DNA of 64,000 nucleotides from Leucocoprinus leucothites (lineage: Eukaryota > Basidiomycota > Agaricomycetes > Agaricales > Agaricaceae). The stretch lies in the NCBI GenBank assembly GCA_013368445.1, contig JAACJO010000006.1, positions 124,001 to 188,000 of the forward strand, given 5' to 3'. The notes beneath the pieces were generated by a model that saw nothing but the letters and a program-made list of their open reading frames with translations, made no database searches and was not told where the DNA came from. The stretch's first letter is position 1. Every line of letters begins with the position of its first letter. The position numbers were made by a program, and so were the translations under genes. This document shows, in pieces, positions 30,478 to 40,246 of this stretch.

Positions 30478-32382
30478 ATGGGTAGGCGCAAGTCTAAAGC
30501 TACTGCAAACCAGTTTGCCGCGTTTGAATCCGAGTCCACTGTCTCTGACGATGAGCTCAACATCGCCGAGATGGCCGAAGATGACCACCTCGACCCCTAC
30601 GACAACCCACTCAACGTGCATGGGTTCTTCAGTCCCCCCCAGGCTGACATCTCGTCGCCTGGCCCCTCCCAACCGACCGCTGACGTTCTGTCGCCGTCGG
30701 TTGCTCCTCCAGTGGCAGACGTTCTGTCGCCACTCAAACCCTTCACAGCTGGTGGAACCACCTTCTACCCTGTCGACGCTCCCCCTGCCATGCCCGAGTC
30801 GGTGACCTCCTCCAAGGGAAAGAAGAAGAAGGAGCTCACCCCAAAGCGTGCCCTCAAAGACCTCATATCCTTCCTCAAGTGGTTGGATACCATCAAAGAC
30901 CCTGCCGACATCGCGGAACAAGACGCACAGTCCATGGTTACCTGTCTAGCCAAGGCCTCGTACGCTGTAGCCAGCGAGCTGAACATGAGCAGCACGCTGA
31001 TCACCTCCAACTCTCTCAATGCCTCTGGCTGGGAGACGTATAGAGATTTCCTGGGGGGCTTCGGTTATAGGTTCTCAGCCGAGGCCTCCCCTAAAGCAAC
31101 GCGCGTCGTCCATGAGGCGACCCATGGATCCACTGACTCAGCAGGTCCATGTGACATCGACATGGGTTCCCCCAAGGCGCCCACCCTACCCCCCCCGGAT
31201 AGTTGGCCCGCCCCGGCCCGTCCCTCCCTACGGCCCAAGCTGGCGCCTGCAAAGGCCCGCACTAGTGGCAAAGCGCCCACCCAAGCGCCCCCCACTCCTA
31301 AGGTTAGGTTTGATGGCCAAGCCCGGCGAGCGCCCATCCCTCCCTCGGCGGCTAAGAAGTCGTTTGCTGAGGTAGCCCGTACCCCGGCGTCTGCGGCAGC
31401 GCTTATCAAGCTAGCCCAGTCCCATCCCACTCTTGAGCCTGATCGCGTCGCCACGATGCATCAGGCCGCCCTCGCCAATGCGCCTTCTACAAAGAAGCCC
31501 CGCATGACCACGTCGGGCCCCACCCGACGCCAACTCTTCCTCGATTTCACTGGCAGTTCCAGTGACATCACCTACCTCCATCACAAGGCCATGCGCCTTC
31601 TCAACAATTCCCTCACTCGCGCGAAGAGCTCACTCCGTGTCGAGAACATTGCTCGGGCGTACGACACCATCTCGTTGTACACCAACTCCGTCGCCACTGA
31701 TGCTGATGCATTAGTGATCGAATCTTTCCTCTCTTCAGCCTTCACTGCCCCGTTTGAGCTGAAGACCAAACGCCCCAGGTCCAGGTCTTATCTCAAGATC
31801 CTGGACGTACCTTACTACACGAGTGGCATACGCACCACTCCGCAACACGTCACCGACCGTATGCGTCTGTCTCCCTTCAAGGAGACATTCGCTAATGTAT
31901 CCTCCGTGCGCATCATGCGCAACTCTGCCAAAGCTGACACCGCCACCATTTGGGTCGACCTTTGGGATTCTCAGTCCGGCGCTAACGCTAAGCGCCTGGT
32001 TGGCAAATACCTCAACTTCGACGGCGTGCAGTCCATGATCAAGGTCGCGCGCGCTCACCCCGGGACCCCCCAGTGTCAACGATGCTGGTGTTGGGGCCAC
32101 ACTACCACCACCTGTCGCAACCGCGCGCTCAGGTGCTCACAATGCAGTGGGCCACATCGGTCTGAGAATCACCGCACCACCTCCTCCTGCTGTAAGGGAT
32201 CGCCAAAGGCCAACCCCCCCATCCAGCCCACACCCGCCGGGGAACCCTGTCCCCATATCAAGTGTGTCAATTGTGGCAAGGAACATGCTGCTACTGACTG
32301 TAAGTGCGCGTTCTGGCACCACCGGTTTGATCAGGATTGGCTGCAAAGTCATTCTGGTTCTGCTGGTCGGCCCCGGGCCTAG
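30478..32382 (+). CDS. hL-A ORF1, intact gag-like zinc-knuckle protein
   Basis: 634 aa, open from ATG to TAG. Order: basic start MGRRKSKATANQ, acidic DELNIAEMAEDD, FFSPPQAD and Pro/Ser repeats (1-90), KGKKKKELTPKRAL, helical 'alpha' middle module (about 125-195), Pro/Ala-rich linker (225-275), AKKSFAEVARTP, conserved domain from RRQLFLDF to LWDSQSGANAKR (about 340-520, probably an RRM-like gag fold), Cys/His motifs at about 533, 553 and 596. In the first motif one Arg is Cys (CQRCWCWGH). No RT, endonuclease or protease. Likely binds its own RNA and relies on LINE-B ORF2 in trans. Uninterrupted frame suggests a young or recently selected copy. Confidence 0.93.
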   Translation: MGRRKSKATANQFAAFESESTVSDDELNIAEMAEDDHLDPYDNPLNVHGFFSPPQADISSPGPSQPTADVLSPSVAPPVADVLSPLKPFTAGGTTFYPVDAPPAMPESVTSSKGKKKKELTPKRALKDLISFLKWLDTIKDPADIAEQDAQSMVTCLAKASYAVASELNMSSTLITSNSLNASGWETYRDFLGGFGYRFSAEASPKATRVVHEATHGSTDSAGPCDIDMGSPKAPTLPPPDSWPAPARPSLRPKLAPAKARTSGKAPTQAPPTPKVRFDGQARRAPIPPSAAKKSFAEVARTPASAAALIKLAQSHPTLEPDRVATMHQAALANAPSTKKPRMTTSGPTRRQLFLDFTGSSSDITYLHHKAMRLLNNSLTRAKSSLRVENIARAYDTISLYTNSVATDADALVIESFLSSAFTAPFELKTKRPRSRSYLKILDVPYYTSGIRTTPQHVTDRMRLSPFKETFANVSSVRIMRNSAKADTATIWVDLWDSQSGANAKRLVGKYLNFDGVQSMIKVARAHPGTPQCQRCWCWGHTTTTCRNRALRCSQCSGPHRSENHRTTSSCCKGSPKANPPIQPTPAGEPCPHIKCVNCGKEHAATDCKCAFWHHRFDQDWLQSHSGSAGRPRA

Positions 32383-32635
32383 GGGGAGCTCCCTAGTGTC
32401 AACGCATCGTCCCCCACCCATCGCCGGTCGCCGGGTGGGCTCCTACCAACCACAAGGCCTGCCTTCAGATGCAGTGATATCAGTATATGTTTCTTTCCTT
32501 TGTATTTCGTTACATGCCTAGCCCCCTTCTGCTGTTGACTCGTGTATTGTCTTGGACAGGACTTGTATATATTCCCGGTTGTTTACTTGTGTGTAGTCGG
32601 TAGCGGTATCGGTTCCATGTAGTAGATAGTTGGGC

Positions 32636-32657
32636 GCGGACTGCTATCGCGCACCGC
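32636..32657 (+). promoter_or_regulatory. 3'-terminal bulged stem-loop (hL-A)
   Basis: GCGG-AC-TGC-TATCGC-GCA-CCGC, followed by GTTATAAATTCATTGATTT and the poly(A). This copy lacks the optional second hairpin. Confidence 0.65.
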
Positions 32658-32670
32658 GTTATAAATTCAT

Positions 32671-32702
<32 letters not shown>

Positions 32703-32705
<3 letters not shown>

Positions 32706-33144
32706 CTGAGCGAGTGCAAGGTGAGGGGGGCGCTGTCAAGTTCAAGGTTGTTGACGATGATAATGGCCACCTTAGCAAGGCATGTGACGGCCACAGAAGC
32801 ATCTTCCTCTGTGATAGAGGAGTAGGAGTTGGAGCATTCCTCTAACCACTTGAGGAATGTCTGGAGGTTGGTGAGAGTGCGCTTTGGGGTGAGCTCCTTC
32901 TTCTTTCCCTTGGAGGAGGTCACTGACTCAGGCACAGCAGGGGGAGCATCGACAGGGTAGAAGGTCATTCCACCAGCTGTGAAGGGTTTGAGTGGCAATG
33001 AAATGTCAGCCACGGGAGGAGCAACCAACAGTGATGGAACATCAGTGGTCGGTTGGGAGGGGCCAGGCAATGGAGCATCAGCCTGGGGGGAGCTGAAGAA
33101 CCCACACATGTTGAGTGGGTTGTCATAGGGGTCGAGGTGGTCAT
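32703..33144 (-). pseudogene. hL-A (copy 2) ORF1, beta-module and linker part
   Basis: Antisense continuation of copy 2: DHLDPYDNPLNMCGFF, Pro/Ser repeats, KPFTAGGMTFYPVDAP, KGKKKELTPKRTL, LQTFLKWLEECSNSYSSITEEDASVAVTCLAKVAIIIVNN. At 33144 it is cut by another hL-A, whose far side is at 45226 (duplication GTCGAGGTGGTCAT at 33131-33144 and 45226-45239). Confidence 0.85.
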
Positions 33145-33168
33145 TTTTTTTTTTTTTTTGTTTGTCAG

Positions 33169-33187
33169 TGGACCCCAAAGGGGTCCA
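33169..33187 (-). promoter_or_regulatory. Variant second 3' hairpin with compensatory stem
   Basis: Element-sense TGGACCCC-TTT-GGGGTCCA: 8 bp with a 3-nt loop. Relative to GCGACCCC/GGGGTCGC of hL-D the outer pairs have changed together. A similar form, TGGACCCC-TTC-AGGGTCCA, lies at about 61842-61861. Confidence 0.6.
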
Positions 33188-33484
33188 AATTTATAATGTT
33201 GTGTGCGATAGCAGTCTGCGCCCAACTATCTACTACAGGGAACTGATACTGCTACTGACTACATAAGAGTAAACAACTGGGAATATATAATAGTCCTGTC
33301 CGAGACAATATACAAATCGACAACAGAAGGGAGGCTAGGCATGTAACAAAATGCAAAGAAATGAGACATATACTGATATCACTGCATCAGATGGCAGGCC
33401 TTCATCCCTCCTTGTCCTCTTACCACCACCATCGAAAGTTGGTGTTTGTTCTGAGGCATTTCTACATCGTCTATCTACAGTAAT

Positions 33485-34568
33485 ATGGGTAGGCGCAAGT
33501 CTAAAGCTACTGCCAACCAGTTTGCCGCGTTCGAATCTGAGTCCGCTGTCTCTGACGACGAGCTCAACATTGCTGAGATGGCCGACGACGACCACATCGA
33601 CCCCTACGACAACCCTCTCAACGTGCGAGGGTTCTTCGGCTCCCCCAAGGCTGACGTCCCGTCACCTGGCCCCTCCCAACCGACCGCTGATGTCCCGTCG
33701 CCATCGGTTGCTCCTCCAGTGGCAGACGTTCTGTCGCCACTCAAACCCTTCACAGCCGGTGGAACCACCTTCTACCCTGTCGACGCTCCCCCTGCCATGC
33801 CCAAATCAGTGACCTCCTCCAAGGGAAAGAAGAAGGAGCTCACCCCAAAGCGCGCTCTCTCAAGCCTCCGGACATTCCTCAAGTGGTTAGAGGACTGTGC
33901 TGAATCCCACTCCTCCATCGCAGAGGAGGATGCTTCTGCGGCCGTCACCTGCCTCGCCAAGGCGGCCTTTGTCATCGTCGACGAGCTGGAACTCGACGGC
34001 GCCCCTCTCTCCTCGCACTTGCTCAGCTCTTGCGGGCTGATCGATTTCGGGGATGTAATGTACGACCTCGGGCGCAAGTGTGGGCTGCCCGAGACCGGCC
34101 CTAAAGCAACGCGCGTCGTCCATGAGGCGACCCATGGATCTGCTGACTCAGCGGGTCCACGTGACATCAACATGGGTTCCCCCAAGGCGCCCACCCTGCC
34201 CCCTCCGGATCGTCGGCCTACCCCGGCCTGTCCCCCCCTACCGCCCAAGCCGGCACCTGCAAAGGCCCACGCTAGTGGCAAAGTGCCCACTCAAGTGCCC
34301 CCCGCTCCTAAGGGTAGGTCTGATGGCCAAGCCCGGCAAGCGCCCATCCCTCCCTCGGCGGCTAAGAAGTCATTCGCTGAGGTAGCTCATACCCCGGTGT
34401 CTGCGGCAGCGCTTATCAAGCTAGCCCAGTCCCACCCTACCCTAGAGCCCGATCGCGTCGCTGTGATGCATCAGGCCGCCCTCGCTGATGCGCCTTCTGC
34501 GAAGAAGCCCCGCATGACCACGTTGGGCCCCACCTGACGCCAACTCTTCCTCGATTTCACTGGCAACT

Positions 34569-34570
<2 letters not shown>
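33485..34570 (+). pseudogene. hL-A (copy 5) ORF1, N-terminal part
   Basis: MGRRKSKATANQ, DDELNIAEMADDD, FFGSPKAD, Pro/Ser repeats, KGKKKELTPKRAL, beta middle module (LRTFLKWLEDCAESHSS... GLIDFGDVMYDLGRKCGLPE), Pro/Ala linker, AKKSFAEVAHTP. TGA at 34535-34537 sits where copy 3 has CGA (PTRRQLF). Continues after the hL-D insertion at 36884. Confidence 0.88.
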
Positions 34571-34605
<35 letters not shown>

Positions 34606-36869
34606 AGTGCGACCCCAGAGGGGTCGCCAATTTATAACGCGGTGCGCGATAGCAGTCCGCGCCCAACTACTACAACATGCAGAAAGTACTGCTACCAACT
34701 ACACATCTACATAGCTAGGTATAAATACGAGTCCGAAGTCTGCTTAGTACAAACGAAATCTTCACGCAGTGGTACATAGTTCGAAATGAAAGCATACTAC
34801 AATACAAGTCGGGTTGTTCTGATTTACCGGCGGATGGAAGATGCACGGCATGGACCTCGATGACCCACCACGCACAGCGCGGGGGTGGACAATGCGACCT
34901 GCAGGGAAGAGAACCCTACAGACGCGACCGAGCGGCATCACGGCGATGGTTTTCAAGCCAAAGCCGGTCAAACCGGTGTCGCCAGAATGGGCACTTGCGA
35001 TCGTCAGCTGCATGGGACTTGGCGCAGTTGACGCACTTGATGTGAGGACAGGGATCCTCGGCGGCGGTGGGCAGGATAGGGGGATTGGCCTTCCGACTCC
35101 CCTTACAACAGCTCGAGTGGGAGCGGTGGTTCTCAGTACAATGAGGACCGCCGCAGGCGGCGCATTGTAACGCACGGGCGCGGCACGATGAGGTAGAGTG
35201 ACCCCAGCGCCAGCAACGCTGACACTGAGGACTGCCTGGATGAGCGCGCGCAGCCCGGATTACGGACTGAACACCCTCGAAGTGGAGGTACTTGCCCAGG
35301 AGCTTCTTGGCGCTCGCTCCTGATTGAGAGTCCCAGAGGTCGAACCAGACGGTGGCGGTGTCGGCTCTGGTGGAGTTGCGCATGATGCGCACGGAGGAAA
35401 CATCTGCGAAAATGTCCTTGAAGGCAGACAGTCGCATGCGATCGGTCACGTGATTCGGTGTGATGCGGACACCGTTCACGAAGTAAGGGACGTCGAGGAT
35501 CTTAAGGTAGGACCTCGACCTGGGGCGGTGCGTCTTGATCGCAAAGGGGGCGGTGAAGACGGAGGGGATGGAGGACTCGATGACGTCACAGTCAGCGTCA
35601 GAGGGAACGGAGGAGGTGTGCAGCACGATTGTGCTGTACGCCTTGGTGATGTTCTCAACATGCAAGATCGACTTGGCGCGGGAGAGGGAGTCGTTGAGAA
35701 GGCGCATGGCCTTGTGATGGAGATAAGTGACCTCATCGGCACTGCCGACGAAGTCAAGGAAAAGTTGGTGGCGGGTGGGGCCCGCGGTTGTCATGCGCGG
35801 CTTCCAAGTGGCGGGAGCGGCGGCTTGGGCGGCCTGATGCATAGCGGTGATGCGATCAGGGTCGAGATCGGGGTGGGATTGCGCCAACTTGATGAGTGAC
35901 GCAACCCCGGCGGGGCGGGCCGCCTCGGCGAAGGATTTCTTGACCGAGGCGGGAGGAGGGGGCGCTTTGGCGGGCGCTCGCTGAGCTTGGCCATCAGACC
36001 TAACCCTAGCTTGGGGAGGGCCACTAGCGCGCGCTTTAGCAGGTGCTTGCTTGGGCGGTAGAGTGGGACGGGCCGGGGCGGGCCGATGAACCGGGGGCGT
36101 TTGTTTGGGCGCTTCAGGGTCACCCATACTAATGTCACGTGGACCCGCTTTGTCAGCAGATCCGCGGGACGACTCATGGTCACCGTGTGGTTGATTAGGG
36201 CCGGTCGAAATGGCCCCAGAGTGAAGGAAGGAGTCGACAGTGTGCCACCCCTGCTTCTGAAACATCGGAGTGAGCTGGGTGTCGTCCCAGCCCCTCTTCC
36301 TGAATTCCCACATGCTCCCACAGACGTAGAGAGCAAACGAGCGTCGGGCCGTGTCAGTCATGACAGCAGCGGGATCAAGATTTGAGAACCATCGCCCAAA
36401 TCGACGAAGACCTTCGTAGGCGGCAGTGGCCTCCTCCTCCAAGTCAGGTCCGACAGAAGAGGGGGCAGAGGGGCCAGCCCGGGGTGCGATAGAGCCGCTG
36501 GGGGCGGCGGTGGAAGGACCTGCGGGGCTCAAAGCCACCGGAGGTTGAGAAGTAGGCGCGAGGGACGGAACGTCACCAGGCACCGGGCGAGGAGGCGACT
36601 CAAGGTCAGCCTCTGGGATGGAGGACCGAGGTCCAGAGAAGCCGCGGATGTTGCGCGGGTCGTCGTATGGGTCGAGATGTTCGTCCTCGGACATCTCGGC
36701 GATGTTGAGCTCGTCGTTGGAAGCGTTGACGGACTCAGTGGAGCGAGGCGGTGGCCGGTTGGCTTTAGACTTTCGTTTACCCATGTAAAACAGGTAGAAT
36801 ACGATGTAAAACTAGACGTCTAATCAAACACCAACTTTCGATGGTGGTGGTAAGAGGTCAAGGGCTGTG
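34571..36869 (-). mobile_element. Complete hL-D half-LINE, intact ORF1
   Basis: T-run 34571-34598, second hairpin GCGACCCC-TCT-GGGGTCGC, bulged stem-loop, 3'UTR, ORF1 36784-34916, leader with the AAAGTTGGTGTTTG segment to about 36865. 14-bp duplication TCACTGGCAACTCC on both sides. Confidence 0.94.
34916..36784 (-). CDS. hL-D ORF1, intact gag-like zinc-knuckle protein
   Basis: 622 aa, uninterrupted. Starts MGKRKSKANRPPPRSTESVNASNDELNIAEMSEDEHLDPYDDP, then FSGPRSS in place of FFGPPQAD, a Pro-rich stretch, an hL-D-specific helical module (EEEATAAYEGLRRFGRWFSNLDPAA... GSMWEFRKRGWDDTQL), Pro/Ala linker, VKKSFAEAARPAG, conserved domain RHQLFLDF to WFDLWDSQSGASAKK, then CQRCWRWGH, CAACGGPH, CVNCAKSH. 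The C-terminal half is closest to hL-C, the middle module is unique. No enzyme domain. Role inferred as RNA-binding gag. Confidence 0.93.
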   Translation of the reverse strand: MGKRKSKANRPPPRSTESVNASNDELNIAEMSEDEHLDPYDDPRNIRGFSGPRSSIPEADLESPPRPVPGDVPSLAPTSQPPVALSPAGPSTAAPSGSIAPRAGPSAPSSVGPDLEEEATAAYEGLRRFGRWFSNLDPAAVMTDTARRSFALYVCGSMWEFRKRGWDDTQLTPMFQKQGWHTVDSFLHSGAISTGPNQPHGDHESSRGSADKAGPRDISMGDPEAPKQTPPVHRPAPARPTLPPKQAPAKARASGPPQARVRSDGQAQRAPAKAPPPPASVKKSFAEAARPAGVASLIKLAQSHPDLDPDRITAMHQAAQAAAPATWKPRMTTAGPTRHQLFLDFVGSADEVTYLHHKAMRLLNDSLSRAKSILHVENITKAYSTIVLHTSSVPSDADCDVIESSIPSVFTAPFAIKTHRPRSRSYLKILDVPYFVNGVRITPNHVTDRMRLSAFKDIFADVSSVRIMRNSTRADTATVWFDLWDSQSGASAKKLLGKYLHFEGVQSVIRAARAHPGSPQCQRCWRWGHSTSSCRARALQCAACGGPHCTENHRSHSSCCKGSRKANPPILPTAAEDPCPHIKCVNCAKSHAADDRKCPFWRHRFDRLWLENHRRDAARSRL

Positions 36870-36883
36870 TCACTGGCAACTCC

Positions 36884-37705
36884 AGTGACATCACTTATCT
36901 CCACCACAAGGCCATGTGCCTTCTTAATGACTCCCTCACTCGCGTGAAGAGCTCACTTCGCGTCGAGAACATTGCTCGGGCGTACGACACCATATCGTTG
37001 TACACCAATTCCGTCGCCACTGATGCCGATGCATTGGTGATCGAATCCTCCCTCTCTTCAGCCTTCACTGCCCCGTTCGAGCTGAAGACCAAGCGCCCCA
37101 GGTCCAGGTCTTATCTCAAGATCCTGGACATCCCTTTCTACACGAGTGGCATACGCACCACTCCGCAACACGTCACCGACTGTATGCGTCTGTCTCCCTT
37201 CAAGGAGACATTCGCTAACGTATCCTCCGTGCGCATCATGCGCAACTCCGCCAAAGCCAACACCGCCACCATTTGGGTCGACCTTTGGGATTCTCAGTCC
37301 GGCGCTAATGCTAAGCGCCTGGTTGGCAAATACCTCAACTTCGACGGCGTGCAGTCCATGATCAAGGCCGCGCGCACTCACCCCGGGACCCGCCAGTGTC
37401 AACGATGCTGGCGATGGGGCCACACTACCACCACCTGTCGCAACCGTGCGCTCAGGTGCTCACAATGCGGTGGGCCACATCGGTCTGAGAATCACCGCAC
37501 CACCTCCTCCTGCTGTAAGGGGTCGCCGAAGGCCAACCCCCCCATTCAGCCCACACCCGCTGGGGATCCCTGTCCCCATATCAAGTGCGTCAATTGCGGC
37601 AAGGAACATGCTGCTACTGACCGCAAGTGCGCGTTCTGGCACCACCGGTTTGATCGGGATTGGCTGCAAAGTCATTCTGGTTCTGCTGGCCGGCCCCAGG
37701 CCTAG
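36884..37705 (+). pseudogene. hL-A (copy 5) ORF1, C-terminal part
   Basis: Resumes at SDITYLHHKAMCLLNDSL and runs open to TAG at 37703-37705, covering the conserved domain and the three Cys/His motifs, ending GRPQA. Apart from the upstream TGA and the hL-D insertion this ORF1 would be intact. The 3'UTR follows to 37961. Confidence 0.88.
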
Positions 37706-37971
37706 GGGGAGCTCCCTAGTGTCAACGCATCATCCCCCATCCATCACCGGTTGCCGGATGGGCTCTCACCAACCACAAGGCCTGCTGTCAGATGCAGTGA
37801 TATCGGTATATGTCTCACTTCTTTGTATTTTGTTACATGCCTAGCCCCCTTCTGCTGTCGATTCGTGTATTGTCTCGGACAGGACTTTTATATATTCCCG
37901 GTTGTTTACTCTTGTGTAGTTGGTAGCGGTATCGGTTCCCTGTAGTAGATAGTCGGGTGCACAATGATATG

Positions 37972-40246
37972 CATCCCTCCTTGACCTCTTACCACCACCA
38001 TCGAAAGTTGGTGTTTGATTAGACGTCTAGTTACACATCGTATTCTACCTGTTTTACATGGGTAAACGAAAGTCTAAAGCCAACCGGCCACCGCCTTGCT
38101 CCACCGAGTCCGTCAATGCTTCTGACAACGAGCTCAACATCACCGAGATGTCCGAGGACGAACATCTCAACCTATACGACGACCCGCGCAACGTCCCCGG
38201 CTTCTCTGGACCTCGGTCCTCCATCTCAGAGGCTGACCTTGAGTTGCCTCCTCGCCCAGCGCCTGGTGACGTTTCATCCCTCGTGCCTACTACTCAACCT
38301 CCGGTGGCTTTGAGCCCCGCAGGTCCTCCCCCTGCTGCTGCTGCCCTCAGCGGCTCTATCGCACCCCGGGCTGGCCCCTCTGCTCCCTCTTCCGTTGGAC
38401 CTGACTTGGAGGAGGAGGCCACCGCCGCCTATGAAGGTCTTCGTCGATTCGGGAGATGGTTCTCGAATCTTGATCCCGCTGCTGTCATGACCGACACGGC
38501 CCGACGCTCATTTGCTCTCTACGTCTGTGGGAGCATGTGGGAATTCAGGAAGCGGGGCTGGGCCGATACCCAGCTCACTCCGATGTTTCAGAAGCAGGGG
38601 TGGCCTACGGTCGACTCCTTCCTTTGCTCTGGGGCCCTTTCAACCGGCCCTAATCAACCACACAGCAACCATGAGTCGTTCCGCGGATCTGCTGACAAAG
38701 CAGGTCCATGTGACATTAGTATGGGTGACCCTGAAGTGCCCAAACAACCGCCCCCAGATCATCGGTCCACCCCGGCCCGTCCCACCTTACCGCCCAAGCA
38801 AGCGCCTGCTAAAGCGCGCGCTAGTGGCCCCCCCCAAGCTAGAGTTAGGTCTGATGGCCAAGCTCAGCGAGCGCCCGCCAAAGCGCCCCCTTCTCCCACC
38901 TCGGTCAAGAAGTCCTTCGCCGAGGCGGCCCGCCCCGCCGGGGTTGCGTCACTCATTAAGCTTGCGCAATCCCACCCTGATCTCGACCCTGATCGCATCA
39001 CTGCTATGCATCAGGCCACCCAAGCTGCCGCTCCCGCCACTCGGAAGCCGCGCATAACAACTGCGGGCCCTACCCACCGCCAACTTTTCCTTGACTTCGT
39101 CGGCAATACCAATGAAGTCACCTATCTCCATCACAAGGCCATGCGCCTTCTTAATGACTCCCTCTCCCGCGCCAAGTCGATCTTGCGTGTGGAGAACATC
39201 ACCAAGGCGTACAGCACGATTGTGCTGCACACCTCCTCCGTTCCCTCTGACACCGACTGTGACGTCATTGAGTCCTCCATCCCCTCCATCTTCACCGCCC
39301 CCTTTGCGATCAAGACGCGCCGCCGCAGGTCGAGGTCCTACCTCAAGGTCCTCGACGTCCCTTACTTTGTGAACGGTGTCCGCATCACACCGAATCACGT
39401 GACCGACCGCATGCGACTGTCCGCCTTCAAGGACATTTTCGCAGATGTTTCCTCCGTGCGCATCATGCGTAACTCCACCAGAGCCGACACCGCCACCGTC
39501 TGGTTCGACCTCTGGGACTCTCAATCAGGAGCGAGCACCAAGAAGCTCCTGGGCAAGTACCTCCACTTCGAGGGTGTTCAGTCCGTGATCCAGGCTGCGC
39601 GCGCTCATCCCGGCAGTCCTCAGTGTCAGCGTTGCTGGCACTGGGGTCACTCTACCTCATCGTGCCGCGCTCGTGCGCTACGGTGCGCCGCCTGCGGCAG
39701 TCCTCATCGTACTGAGAACCACCGCTCCCACTCGAGCTGTTGTAAGGGGAGTCCAAAGGCCAATCCCCCTATCCTGCCCACCGCCGCCGAGGATCCCTGT
39801 CCTCACATCAAGTGCATCAACTGCGCCAAGTCGCATGCAGCTGACGATCGCAAGTGCCTATTCTGGCAACACCAGTTTGACCGGCTTTGGCTTGAAAACC
39901 ATCACTGTGATGCCGCTCAGTCGCGTCTGTAGGGTTCTCTTCCCTGCAGGTCGCATTGTCCGCCCCCACGCTGTGCGTGGTGGGTCATCGAGGTCCATGC
40001 CGTGCATTTTCCATCCGCCGGTAAATCAGAACAACCCGACTTGTATTGTAGTATGCTTTCATTTCGAACTATGTACCACTGCGTGAAGATATCATTTGTA
40101 CTAGGCGGACTTCGGACTCGTATATGTATTCCTAGCTATGTAGATATGTAGTTGGTAGCGGTACTTTCTGCATGTTGTAGTAGTCGGGTGCAGACTGCTA
40201 TTGCGCACCGCGTTATAAATTGGCGACCCCTCCAGGGTCACACTTG

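Larger units (their letters stand above)
30396..32702 (+). mobile_element. Complete hL-A half-LINE (copy 3), intact ORF1
   Basis: Leader from CATCCCTCC at 30396, ORF1 30478-32382, 3'UTR 32383-32676 with stem-loop 32636-32657, ATAAATTCATTGATTT end, poly(A) 32677-32702. Flanked by a 14-bp duplication with one mismatch. About 2.3 kb in all; only one ORF. Confidence 0.95.
33403..37961 (+). mobile_element. hL-A (copy 5), upstream half of a heterodimer
   Basis: Leader CATCCCTCCTTG at 33403, ORF1 33485-34570 and 36884-37705 split by an hL-D (duplication TCACTGGCAACTCC at 34557-34570 and 36870-36883). The 3'UTR stops at GTCGGGTGCA (37961), just inside the stem-loop region, without poly(A), and after 10 extra bases an hL-D leader starts. 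The single duplication ATGGCAGGCCTT (33391-33402 and 40279-40290) spans both elements. Confidence 0.88.
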
